From CAZVRZ01 sp964629965 (lineage in GTDB: Bacteria; Chloroflexota; Anaerolineae; Anaerolineales; UBA4823), in assembly GCA_964629965.1 (NCBI GenBank), contig CAZVRZ010000011.1, positions 1 through 61,570 on the forward strand: 61,570 nucleotides of DNA, in the 5' to 3' direction. How positions within the stretch are numbered: position 1 is the first letter of the stretch; each line of letters opens with the position of its first letter. Both the position numbers and the translations under genes were made by a program. The notes below the pieces were generated by a model. That model was given only the letters and a program-made list of their open reading frames with translations. It searched no databases and was not told where the DNA came from. Shown here one piece after another: positions 50,920 through 59,096 of the stretch.

Positions 50920-52638
50920 ATGAAGCGTTTACTTCGAACTGTTTGTTGGATGATCATTGCCGGCTGCCTGGCGGCTTGCAGCGGGGGCACGCCGGTTTCT
51001 TCCTGGCTGGATTTCTTAACGCCAGAGCCAGACCTGGTCGCGGCCAACCGGCCTGTCATGGCAGCGACCCCCTTCCATCCCACGCAATTTCCGGTTTTGG
51101 ATCCCATTGCCACCTTGCCGGTATCTACGGGTGCGGCGATTGAGGGCAACGCCCTGGGTACTGCCCAAGGCCCCGAAATCGAGGATACTGCCCGGACGAC
51201 CCCGACGGCAACAGAATTTGCTGCGACACAAACCGTTACCCCAACGCCTGAGTTGAGTACAACTGACTTGTCGTTTGACCCTTCCCGGATCGTCAAACGT
51301 ACCTCTCCTCCGCCGGCTCTCTGTCCAACAGTCAAAGGTTTGACTCCGGATTTTTCCGCCGTGTTTCATGCCAGCCAGCCGAAGATCGAACTGCCGGTGC
51401 TCGATTATTTAAATGCCGGCGGTTCGGCTTTGTCGGTGGTGAATGCTTTCCGGCAATATTATGGGGTTTCTGCTCGGGAAACTGCGCCGGCATTCTCCAC
51501 GATCGACCTGACCGGTGACGGGGTGGATGAAATTGTTCTCAGCGAGCCCTACTTGCACGTTTTCGGCTGTGGCGCGGGCAAGTATCATCTTCTCTTGAAA
51601 CTCGTCCCAGGCGGGCTGGCATCGTTATCTCGCCTGGTGGCGGCACGCGATATGAACCTGGATGGCGTTGTCGAGATTGTAGTCGAAAGGCAGGGGGCGG
51701 ATGTTGGTTTGCTGCCAGGAGGTTCGACATCTCCCGGGAAGGCGGCCTCGGCTCCTGAATATGCTCTTATGGGTTGGAATGGAGAGCAATTCGAGAATCT
51801 GTGCGTGCAGCCTGACTTTCAAAGCCCGCTCGGCGCGGGTTCTGCCAGGGGTGGGTGGCTTTCAATTACCGGCCTGAGCGACTTTTCTCGCACTATTTGG
51901 GAAAACTGGTCCATTGCAGATGTCGACTATAACGGCACGTTGGAGTTCATCTTGCAGGGTGGGCTGCCGCCCACGTTGGATGAGCAACTGCTGGGACCCT
52001 GGCGGGCGGAACAGAACATTTACGCCTGGGATGGCGCCGGCTTTGTTCTGAAAGCGGTACAACGGACCTCGCCGGATTATCGTTTCCAGGCCGTCCAGGA
52101 TGCGGACGCCGCCTCCTTGGCCGGTGACTACAAACGGGCCCTGGGTCTCTATCAAGAGGTTATTTTTAACAGGCAATTGGATTGGTGGTCGGCTGAGCGC
52201 GCGGTATATGAGAATAGCATCCTCATGGCGCAGTGGAAGAATGAAGCTGCCGCGGGTACAGCGGAGCCCACGTTGCTGCCGATCAATGATCTCGAGCGCG
52301 CCAACCTGGCTGCTTATGCCCGCTACCGGATGGTATTGATTTACCTGCGCAGCGGCTGGTTCGATGATGCTTGGGTTGCTTATGATATCTTGCAGCATAC
52401 ATTCCCTGCCGAGAAGCCCGGTCATGCTTTTGCGGAGATGGCGGAAGCGACCTGGGTAGAATATCAGAACACGCAGAGCCTGGAGCAGGCTTGCGCCAAA
52501 GCGGTGGAATATGCCGCCCGGCACGCCACGGATACCCTGGTCTTTCTTGGCAACACGGACCTGCCGGGCGTCTCGGGTATCTTTCATGGCTGGCAAAGTA
52601 AGCTTTACCAGCCGGTCGATGTATGTCCATTCAAATAG
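50920..52638 (+). CDS. Lipoprotein with FG-GAP-like repeats
   Basis: The start is at the ATG at 50920, since MKRLLRTVCWMIIAGCLAAC is a lipoprotein signal (lipobox LAAC). An upstream TTG at 50851 is in frame but would bury the signal. It is 572 residues long. A Thr/Pro-rich linker (about 75-130) is followed by a domain with calcium-loop-like motifs (DLTGDGVDEIV, DMNLDGVVEIV, DVDYNGTLEFI) of the FG-GAP/VCBS type, then a helical TPR-like region (about 385-550). It is probably a cell-surface protein. A family A copy encodes ELSTTD in the linker. The lipA gene starts 12 bp after its stop. Confidence 0.8.
   Translation: MKRLLRTVCWMIIAGCLAACSGGTPVSSWLDFLTPEPDLVAANRPVMAATPFHPTQFPVLDPIATLPVSTGAAIEGNALGTAQGPEIEDTARTTPTATEFAATQTVTPTPELSTTDLSFDPSRIVKRTSPPPALCPTVKGLTPDFSAVFHASQPKIELPVLDYLNAGGSALSVVNAFRQYYGVSARETAPAFSTIDLTGDGVDEIVLSEPYLHVFGCGAGKYHLLLKLVPGGLASLSRLVAARDMNLDGVVEIVVERQGADVGLLPGGSTSPGKAASAPEYALMGWNGEQFENLCVQPDFQSPLGAGSARGGWLSITGLSDFSRTIWENWSIADVDYNGTLEFILQGGLPPTLDEQLLGPWRAEQNIYAWDGAGFVLKAVQRTSPDYRFQAVQDADAASLAGDYKRALGLYQEVIFNRQLDWWSAERAVYENSILMAQWKNEAAAGTAEPTLLPINDLERANLAAYARYRMVLIYLRSGWFDDAWVAYDILQHTFPAEKPGHAFAEMAEATWVEYQNTQSLEQACAKAVEYAARHATDTLVFLGNTDLPGVSGIFHGWQSKLYQPVDVCPFK
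51251..51264 (+). repeat. Family A palindrome in lipoprotein linker
   Basis: AGTTG AGTA CAACT, 5-bp stem, translated as LSTT in the Thr-rich linker. Confidence 0.75.
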
Positions 52639-52650
52639 GAGTGTTTGGAA

Positions 52651-53622
52651 ATGCCTTTTACGCCCACGAATGCCAAGTCCACGAATGCTCCGCTGGGTAC
52701 AGCGGGGCCTACCCGCGACCGGGTCAATCCCGAAGCAACGCCGCCGCAACGCCGCCCAGATTGGATCAGGGTGCGCGCCCCTGCGGGGGAGACCTATCAG
52801 TGGTTGCAGCACTTGATGCGTAGCAAAGAATTGCATACCGTGTGTGAAGAAGCTATGTGTCCCAACATGGGCGAATGCTGGGGTTCGGGCACGGCCACTT
52901 TTCTGATGCTGGGCGATGTTTGCACGCGCACCTGCGGGTTCTGTGATGTGAAACGCGGCCGGCCTGTCCCGTTGGATTGGCTGGAGCCAGAGCGGGTGGC
53001 GCAGGCTGTCAAAGCGATGGCATTGAAGCATGCGGTCATCACCAGCGTCAATCGCGACGATCGCAAAGACGGCGGCGCGCCGATTTTAGCCATGGTCATC
53101 CGGCGCATCCGCGAGCTGCAGCCGGGCTGCTCCATCGAGGTGTTGATCCCAGATTTCAAAGGCAGCCTGGAGGCGCTGGGGATTGTGATGCGGGCGCGCC
53201 CGGAGATCTTGAACCATAACGTGGAAACAGTGCCGCGTTTGTTCAAGGAGGTGCAGCCGCAGGACCGCTTCGAATGGGCGGCGACCATCCTTTCGAGCGC
53301 CAAGAAGCTTGATCCAGAAGTACTCACCAAGTCTGGTATCATGGTTGGCCTGGGTGAAACGCTGGATGAGATCAAAGAGGTGATGCGCGAACAGCGCAGT
53401 TGGGGCGTGGATATCTTGACCATTGGGCAGTATTTGCAACCCAGCAAGCGACACCTGCCGATTGCGCGCTACTATACCCTGGAAGAGTTTGCTGAGTTGA
53501 AAGAATACGGCCTGGGGATTGGTTTCCGGTGGGTGGAAAGCGGCCCGCTGGTGCGTTCCTCATACCATGCGGCCGAGCAGGTGCGTGCTCTCAGCGCGGT
53601 ACATCGCCATCTCTACGGCTGA
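52651..53622 (+). CDS. lipA: Lipoyl synthase
   Basis: The start is the ATG at 52651 (AGGAG about ten bases upstream, overlapping the previous stop). It is 323 residues long. Auxiliary cluster cysteines are in CEEAMCPNMGEC, the radical-SAM motif is CTRTCGFCDV, and the C-terminal RSSY motif is in GPLVRSSYHA. It inserts two sulfur atoms into octanoyl groups on lipoyl domains. The N-terminal 35 residues are an extension containing APLGTAGP from a family A palindrome. No lipB is adjacent. The stop codon TGA (53620-53622) is shared with the first base pairs of the downstream family A array. Confidence 0.96.
   Translation: MPFTPTNAKSTNAPLGTAGPTRDRVNPEATPPQRRPDWIRVRAPAGETYQWLQHLMRSKELHTVCEEAMCPNMGECWGSGTATFLMLGDVCTRTCGFCDVKRGRPVPLDWLEPERVAQAVKAMALKHAVITSVNRDDRKDGGAPILAMVIRRIRELQPGCSIEVLIPDFKGSLEALGIVMRARPEILNHNVETVPRLFKEVQPQDRFEWAATILSSAKKLDPEVLTKSGIMVGLGETLDEIKEVMREQRSWGVDILTIGQYLQPSKRHLPIARYYTLEEFAELKEYGLGIGFRWVESGPLVRSSYHAAEQVRALSAVHRHLYG
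52690..52705 (+). repeat. Family A palindrome, stem CCGCTG, loop GGTA
   Basis: CCGCTG GGTA CAGCGG, perfect 6-bp stem differing on both arms from GAGTTG/CAACTC. Inside the N-terminal extension of lipoyl synthase. Confidence 0.75.
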
Positions 53623-53707
53623 GTTGAGTACAACTCCTGTGAGTTGAGTACAACTCCTGTGACTGCATCCTGAGCCGGCCGTTGAGTACAACGGGATTGA
53701 GTACAAC
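53621..53707 (+). repeat. Family A array between convergent genes
   Basis: GAGTTGAGTACAACTC at 53621 and 53641 (20-bp period), CCGTTGAGTACAACGG at 53679, and a decayed copy at 53696-53707. The array fills most of the gap between lipA and the convergent NHL gene and may terminate both transcripts. Confidence 0.9.
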
Positions 53708-53725
53708 TGGGCTGCGGTCATAACC

Positions 53726-56700
53726 TTATTTTCTTAGCATTGGCAGGTAGATCTGGGTTTGCCATAATGGGTTGGCGATTGTAATAATGCGCCTGTTGCC
53801 GGTATCGGCCACAACGATGGCGCCTTGCGTAGATATAGCCACGCTGCGCGGCGCGTTCAGTGCACCGCTATAACCATCGGTAGGGGTTGTGAATTCGGCT
53901 ACCTGGTTGCCGAGCGCATCGAAAGCCACGATGCGGTTATTGCCCGTATCAGCTACGTAGATGTAACCGTGTTGATCTGCTGTCACACCTGTGGGAAGAT
54001 TGAATCCGGCTTGCCAACTGTCCATGTACGCTAGGGTTTGCCCATCGAAGCTTAACAATACCAGGCGGTTGTTGTTCTGGTCGACCACGATCACCCGATC
54101 GAGGCTGTCTACAACCAATCCCTGGGGACTGTTGAATTGCCCATCTCCACTGCCCAGGCTGCCAAATTCGGCCAGGAAATTCCCCTGGTTGTCGAAAGCC
54201 TGGATGCGGTGGCTGCCTGGCTGGTATGAGCCGTTATCGGCAACCAGGATCCATTCGCATGCTTCGCGATTGCCAATGGCGGGAATATTGCGTATACGTA
54301 CTTCATCGATCACGCTGTTGGCCTCTTGGGGCGCAAAGACCGCAGCAGAGCCGATATAAAATATGGCTGCCAGTTCGGCGGGTGCATGGATTTCGGTGCT
54401 GTGGTCGACAAGCTCGCCGTCCACGTATAGCCCCATTTCACCTTCTTGCCAGGTGACTCCAACATGATGCCACTCGCCGCCGATCCAATCGCTGATATCG
54501 TGCGCCAGCCCATATTCGGCCGAACTATCCCACACCTGGAAACGCAGGTTATTGGCACCATCCTTGGCAATACGGATGCGGTTGAACCAGCCCGAGCCTG
54601 CTTCGAAGAATACGTAATCCGATCCATCATTTCCGTTCCAGTTGGGCTGCAGCCAGAATTCGATCGCTCCCTGGTCGCGATCCAGGTTCCCGGTAGTAGT
54701 ATAGGTGAGCGTATCACCGGTATCGATCCATACGCCTTGTTGATATCGGCCGGCAACCAATTCCATTCCATTGGCGGTTCCTACTTCTCCTTGGCTGGCG
54801 GTATAGCTGCCATCCAGGTGCAATAAGAACAAAGTATGGGGATCATCCTGGTACGGGCCGCCGTGAGCGCAGGCAGGTCCCCACAGGGCGATGCCGGTTG
54901 GATTGGTAAATTCAGCGGGCTGGGGCGCCGAGGATGATGGGGCCGGGCTCCCAAAGCCCCACAGCGGCGACATATCGGAAGCGTACACGCGCACTGCCTT
55001 GGATCCGCCTGGAAAGTTGCCTATACCGCTGACCAGCAACTGCCCGGCTGCGTTGATCACCAGGCCTTGGGCTGCCCTTAGCTCATAATGCGGATTGACT
55101 AGTCGCCGGCTGTAGCGACCGTTGGCATGTTGTTGCAGCAATGGGTACAGGTTCCAGTTATTGAGGATCATCCTGGAATCATCAGCAGCCAAAGCGATGG
55201 CGACGGGACTGTCCAGGCCAGGCGCATAGGCTGTTTCGCTAAAGCCGCTTTCCATATCAGCGCCATTGACTGCAGTAATGGCATACAAGCGGTGAAAGCC
55301 GTCTGCGTTGAACGTCGCTGCATTCCAGAACATTGCCTTGTTATCACCCGCAAAATGCTCCTGGAAGCGAGTTTCAGCCAGGAGCCCGCCCACTGGAAGA
55401 TATTCGTATTGCGGCGGCGTGGCGCGGTAAACGTGATAGCCGATCGTTCCAGGCGATGGGCTGGGTTCCCATTCTATGGAAACATGTTCTCCATCCACTC
55501 GCACGGCAAGAAGCTCTGGCGCAGCGGGAGCGCCGGCAGTGGGGATATGAGATGAGATGGTATAGGTATGGCTGATGGTATCTCCTGCCCAATAGGCCAG
55601 GTTGAAAGCGGTAATATCCAGCCAGTGAAATTCTTCGTGCTCAGGAGTGAGCAATTGCACCAGGAACATGTTTTGAGTTCCATTAACGTCGATCACTCCA
55701 AAGGGATTGTCGTGCAGCGTATGCCCGTTCAATGTAACTGCACCGCCGTTGGCCGAGCGATTGGGCAGCAGGAAGATGCCATTCTGCTCGGTAGTCCCGC
55801 TGATTTCTACGCTGTTATCCAGGCTCATCTGCCAGGTCCAATCGATAGGCCCGGTTCGCCGGTACAGGTTGATTTGAACGTTGGCAGCCGGTTGTCCCCG
55901 GTTATCCAGGATACGTAAATAATTTTGTTGGGGAATATCGAACTGGTAAGAGCCATAATACCCATTGCGGTAACCGGCGAACGTTGCTGCCCCGGCAGCC
56001 GTATGGCTTTCATAGATATGCGGGTTTGTGTGCGGGCGGATATCGCCGCCGAACATTAGGCCTTCATAAGACCAACCAAAACCAAAATTGACCGGTTCTC
56101 CCCTGCGGTCCGTGACCAAAACATTGGGTGCGTAGATCCCAAATGCATACAGATCGATCAACGATACCTGGTGACTCAATTCATGCACCAACCCCCAATC
56201 AATATCTGCAGCGATTTCATAGTAACCGCAGCCGTCGCAGCGAATATCTTCATGGATGAACCAGTTGCCATCGTGTTGGCCGTCGGGCGCAGGTGCTTCG
56301 GCGGCAACACTGAGGGTGTTGGCGCGCACTCGCAGTGGCGTTCCCTGGGGAGTTGTGGGATACGCGGAGCTGGAAAAAGCATTGTTCATGGCGGCGATAT
56401 GCTTTTGTACCCAATCTTCGGCAGAAAAAGGCAGCGTGGTGGTGATTGGAACATTGTGAGCTGCATACATTTCTGGCGTCATGCGGATATGCAGGCTCAT
56501 GGCATTGGTCACATCTTGTAAATGATTATTATTCTCATAGCTTTCTGCTATGATGTTCACTGGGTCAACGGTGAAGCCCACCGTATGCTCCCCAAGCGCG
56601 CACTGCCCATCTGTGGAAAGCGTATGTTCCCAAGCCCATTGAAAGGTAGCTGTTGCCTCCGCCGCCGGTTCTAGTGCCGGCAGCGCGCCGCTGGCCGTTT

Positions 56701-57067
56701 GGAACCCATCAATCTGCCAGGAATAATCAAAGGCTGGGCTAGCAACATTGCCTTTATTTATTATGTGGGCGGTAAAGGTAACTATCTCGCCATAATCCGG
56801 CCAGCGCCGGTCAGTCTCTGTGCCGGGACAAAGGAAGGGCAATCCGGGCTGATTGGGCACATCCCAGGTATATTGGACACAGTAGGCATTATATAAAGGT
56901 GTGCGGCTGATGTAGGAAACATCTAGATCGGCGCCTGAGTTGAGTACAACTGCGCCTGAGTTGAGTACAACTGCGCCTGAGTTGAGTACAACTCCTGCGG
57001 TATAGAGCACCTGGGCAAGGGCTAGGCTAAGTCCGATAACGGTCAGCAAACGCAACACACGGTTCAT
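53726..57067 (-). CDS. Giant secreted CARDB/HExxH/LamG/NHL protein
   Basis: The start is at 57067: on the minus strand CTTAGGAGGCAAT precedes the ATG and a signal peptide MNRVLRLLTVIGLSLALAQV follows. Frames open further upstream only cross a repeat array. It is 1113 residues long. Three VVLNSGA repeats (about 25-46) come from family A palindromes. A CARDB-like domain (about 62-195), a zincin-like VHELSHQ motif (about 293), an Fn3-like domain (about 510-610), a LamG/concanavalin-like domain (about 750-925) and five or six NHL repeats (about 945-1095; FNSPQGLVVDSLDRVIVVDQ) follow. The end is QIYLPMLRK. It is likely a surface protein that could bind and perhaps cleave polymers. Confidence 0.85.
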   Translation of the reverse strand: MNRVLRLLTVIGLSLALAQVLYTAGVVLNSGAVVLNSGAVVLNSGADLDVSYISRTPLYNAYCVQYTWDVPNQPGLPFLCPGTETDRRWPDYGEIVTFTAHIINKGNVASPAFDYSWQIDGFQTASGALPALEPAAEATATFQWAWEHTLSTDGQCALGEHTVGFTVDPVNIIAESYENNNHLQDVTNAMSLHIRMTPEMYAAHNVPITTTLPFSAEDWVQKHIAAMNNAFSSSAYPTTPQGTPLRVRANTLSVAAEAPAPDGQHDGNWFIHEDIRCDGCGYYEIAADIDWGLVHELSHQVSLIDLYAFGIYAPNVLVTDRRGEPVNFGFGWSYEGLMFGGDIRPHTNPHIYESHTAAGAATFAGYRNGYYGSYQFDIPQQNYLRILDNRGQPAANVQINLYRRTGPIDWTWQMSLDNSVEISGTTEQNGIFLLPNRSANGGAVTLNGHTLHDNPFGVIDVNGTQNMFLVQLLTPEHEEFHWLDITAFNLAYWAGDTISHTYTISSHIPTAGAPAAPELLAVRVDGEHVSIEWEPSPSPGTIGYHVYRATPPQYEYLPVGGLLAETRFQEHFAGDNKAMFWNAATFNADGFHRLYAITAVNGADMESGFSETAYAPGLDSPVAIALAADDSRMILNNWNLYPLLQQHANGRYSRRLVNPHYELRAAQGLVINAAGQLLVSGIGNFPGGSKAVRVYASDMSPLWGFGSPAPSSSAPQPAEFTNPTGIALWGPACAHGGPYQDDPHTLFLLHLDGSYTASQGEVGTANGMELVAGRYQQGVWIDTGDTLTYTTTGNLDRDQGAIEFWLQPNWNGNDGSDYVFFEAGSGWFNRIRIAKDGANNLRFQVWDSSAEYGLAHDISDWIGGEWHHVGVTWQEGEMGLYVDGELVDHSTEIHAPAELAAIFYIGSAAVFAPQEANSVIDEVRIRNIPAIGNREACEWILVADNGSYQPGSHRIQAFDNQGNFLAEFGSLGSGDGQFNSPQGLVVDSLDRVIVVDQNNNRLVLLSFDGQTLAYMDSWQAGFNLPTGVTADQHGYIYVADTGNNRIVAFDALGNQVAEFTTPTDGYSGALNAPRSVAISTQGAIVVADTGNRRIITIANPLWQTQIYLPMLRK
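56938..56994 (+). repeat. Three family A palindromes translated after a signal peptide
   Basis: Copies at 56938, 56959 and 56979 with a 21-bp period (5- and 6-bp stems), encoding VVLNSGA repeatedly on the minus strand. A decayed family B copy (TATAGAGCACCTG, to about 57013) adjoins it. Confidence 0.92.
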
Positions 57068-57089
57068 ATTGCCTCCTAAGACGAAGCCT

Positions 57090-57145
57090 GAGTTGAGTAC
57101 AACTCCTGTGAGTTGAGTACAACTCCTGTGAGTTGAGTACATCTG
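57090..57145 (+). repeat. Family A array in 5' leader of the NHL gene
   Basis: GAGTTGAGTACAACTC at 57090 and 57110, and a decayed copy (GAGTTGAGTACATCTG) at 57130. The period is 20 bp. It lies upstream of the ribosome site of the minus-strand NHL gene, in its probable leader or promoter. Confidence 0.9.
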
Positions 57146-57185
57146 TTAGGGTCAGCGCCGCTGATCCCAACGGGGTTGGAGGCAG

Positions 57186-57947
57186 CTAGCGAACGAAATA
57201 GATGATTGCTACCACCACGCCGATCACAATCACGATCCGCCGCAGCGTGGTGGGCTGGATCCGCCCGGCCAGTTTGCCTCCCAACGATCCGCCGACCAGG
57301 GCGCCCACAGCCATTACCAGCGCTACCGGCCAGACTACCTGACCTGAAAAGACAAAAAAGATGGCGGCAGCAATGTTTACACTGAAGGCAACGCTCTGTT
57401 TGAGCGCGTTCAGGCGCGTCAGCGAGTCATCCAGGGTCAACCCCAAGACGGCCAGCACGATGACGCTCAGACCGGCGCCGAAATATCCGCCGTACACCCC
57501 GGCCAGGGCGACCGGTAATGCCGCCCAGGCTTCGTTTGTTTTATCGGCTGCGCGTCCAGAGCGCTTCACCAACCAGGCTCTCAGCGGGTCTTGCACTGCC
57601 AGCAGCACAGATGCCAACAGGATCAAGAAAGGCACCAGGGAGCGGAAGAGTTTTTCGCCGGTGTTCAACAGCAAAATGCCGCCAATAATACCGCCAATGA
57701 CTCCGGCAGGAAGAACGAACCATAAGCGTTTCTTCTGCCCGCGCAGATCTTTGGCTTGAGCAAAGGTTGCTCCCAGGTAGCCCGGGCAGAGCGCGACCGT
57801 ATTGGTCACGTTGGCTGCGATGGCTGGAATGCCCACTGCGGTCAACATGGGAAAGGTGATCAGTGTGCCGCCGCCGGCAAGGGCGTTCACCATCCCGGCT
57901 GCCACTGCCGCCAGGCCAACCAAGACGAACTGGTACCAGGTTAGCAT
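57186..57947 (-). CDS. TauE/SafE-family membrane transporter
   Basis: The start is the ATG at 57947, which overlaps the stop of the DUF362 gene; the longer frame has no homology upstream. It is 253 residues long with seven or eight helices. VNALAGGGTLITFPML and the second-half AGVYGGYFGAGLSVIVLAVLG are the two diagnostic glycine-rich motifs of the TauE/SafE (TSUP) family, which exports sulfite, sulfoacetate or other organic anions. The protein begins near MLTWYQFVLVGLAAV. Confidence 0.92.
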   Translation of the reverse strand: MLTWYQFVLVGLAAVAAGMVNALAGGGTLITFPMLTAVGIPAIAANVTNTVALCPGYLGATFAQAKDLRGQKKRLWFVLPAGVIGGIIGGILLLNTGEKLFRSLVPFLILLASVLLAVQDPLRAWLVKRSGRAADKTNEAWAALPVALAGVYGGYFGAGLSVIVLAVLGLTLDDSLTRLNALKQSVAFSVNIAAAIFFVFSGQVVWPVALVMAVGALVGGSLGGKLAGRIQPTTLRRIVIVIGVVVAIIYFVR

Positions 57948-59062
57948 GTGGACGACTCCGCCGGGGCCAGGTAGCCCTGTTGTTGGTACTGCTGGAACAA
58001 CTCGCCCCAGGCGGTGGTTTCGCGCCAGTGCCTGGCGAGACGCTTGTAAGTCAGCGGCCAATGCAGGTAATCCTGTTCGATTTCGCCGATCAGGGTTGGT
58101 ACCACCACCAGGGGGGTGCGGAAAAGCAATTTTTGCAGCGCTTTGGTAGGTCCATACCACGCCAGCCAGGCCAGGAAGGTGTGGGTGGAGTAGCCTACCT
58201 TGAAGCCCCAGCTTTCTTCCGCCACATCATCGCCAACCAGCTCAATTTCGTTGACGTCACCGGTGCCCAAGCCCTGCTCGTGTGCCAGGCGGATGTATTT
58301 GATCGAGAGCGGGTCGAAGCCCATCAGCCTGGCTGCCACAGCATCGATGGCAACCTGATCTGCCGAGGCCAGAATGATGTTCTTGATTACCGGCTGAATC
58401 AGGCGCGGGCCGGGGCCATTGCCGGCTGTCGTGCCATCCATGATCGCCAAGATACCCGGGTGGATTTCCTTCTGGATGGCCAGCAGATCGACCAGGGTCT
58501 CGTGGATCCAGGTATGGGTATAATGCCGGTATTTGCTCAACAAGCCGCCGAAAGCATTCTTCATCGCTCCGGTGGTGGTGGTATACATGTGAGTTTTTAC
58601 GGTGGGCAGGTGCACGATATTCTTGCCGATGAAATAATCGGGAATGCGGATGCCCTCCGGGTAGATATGATCCAGAGCTAACATCTTGGCTTTGGGTGTG
58701 TATGGGATCCACTGCATATCTTCCGGGCGAAAGTTATACAAAGTGGGAATTTTATAATGCTGGAAGATCGGCACATAGCCGTTGAGATCTTCGCCTTTGA
58801 ATGCATTGGTGACAACGGTCTGGTTTTGTACGCAAACCAGATCATCAAAACCGGCGCGGCGCAAAGCCAGGATCATGCCTTCGAGCTGCCAGGGGGTGGT
58901 ATTGGCGCCGGGCATGGGAAAGTGCCAGGTGATATTATCTTTGAGGATGGTGGTGATCCCCGGTTGCAAGGCCTGGGCGCCGCCGGCTAGCTCGAACAGG
59001 CGCTGGTAATCTGAGATCACGGTTTCGGGTTTTGTGTAGAGTGCGGCTACTTTCGTTTTCAT
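57941..59062 (-). CDS. DUF362 domain protein
   Basis: A 373-residue protein. The fold markers are NIVHLPTVKTHMYTTTTGAMKNAFGG and LAIMDGTTAGNGPGPRLI with ASADQVAIDAVAARLMGFDP, the DUF362 pattern. Many relatives carry a ferredoxin domain; this one has none. The enzymatic role is not established. It overlaps the TauE-type gene by 7 bp, forming a two-gene unit. Confidence 0.88.
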   Translation of the reverse strand: MKTKVAALYTKPETVISDYQRLFELAGGAQALQPGITTILKDNITWHFPMPGANTTPWQLEGMILALRRAGFDDLVCVQNQTVVTNAFKGEDLNGYVPIFQHYKIPTLYNFRPEDMQWIPYTPKAKMLALDHIYPEGIRIPDYFIGKNIVHLPTVKTHMYTTTTGAMKNAFGGLLSKYRHYTHTWIHETLVDLLAIQKEIHPGILAIMDGTTAGNGPGPRLIQPVIKNIILASADQVAIDAVAARLMGFDPLSIKYIRLAHEQGLGTGDVNEIELVGDDVAEESWGFKVGYSTHTFLAWLAWYGPTKALQKLLFRTPLVVVPTLIGEIEQDYLHWPLTYKRLARHWRETTAWGELFQQYQQQGYLAPAESSTC

Positions 59063-59080
59063 ATCTTTCTCGCAACGATT

Positions 59081-59096
59081 GAGTTGAGTGCAACTC
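59081..59096 (+). repeat. Family A palindrome, loop AGTG
   Basis: GAGTTG AGTG CAACTC, perfect 6-bp stem with a changed last loop base, 19 bp upstream of the DUF362 start codon. Confidence 0.8.

Noticed and set aside
52248..52268. Additional family A copy (CCGCGGGTACAGCGG)
   Set aside because: One stem base is missing, so the arms do not pair properly; it may be chance in coding sequence.
57068..57142. N-terminal extension of the NHL gene
   Set aside because: A strong ribosome site and signal peptide occur at 57067; the extension only translates the non-coding 20-bp repeat array.
53621..57145. Family A arrays as CRISPR arrays
   Set aside because: Units are about 20 bp with almost no unique spacer between them, and no cas genes are present.
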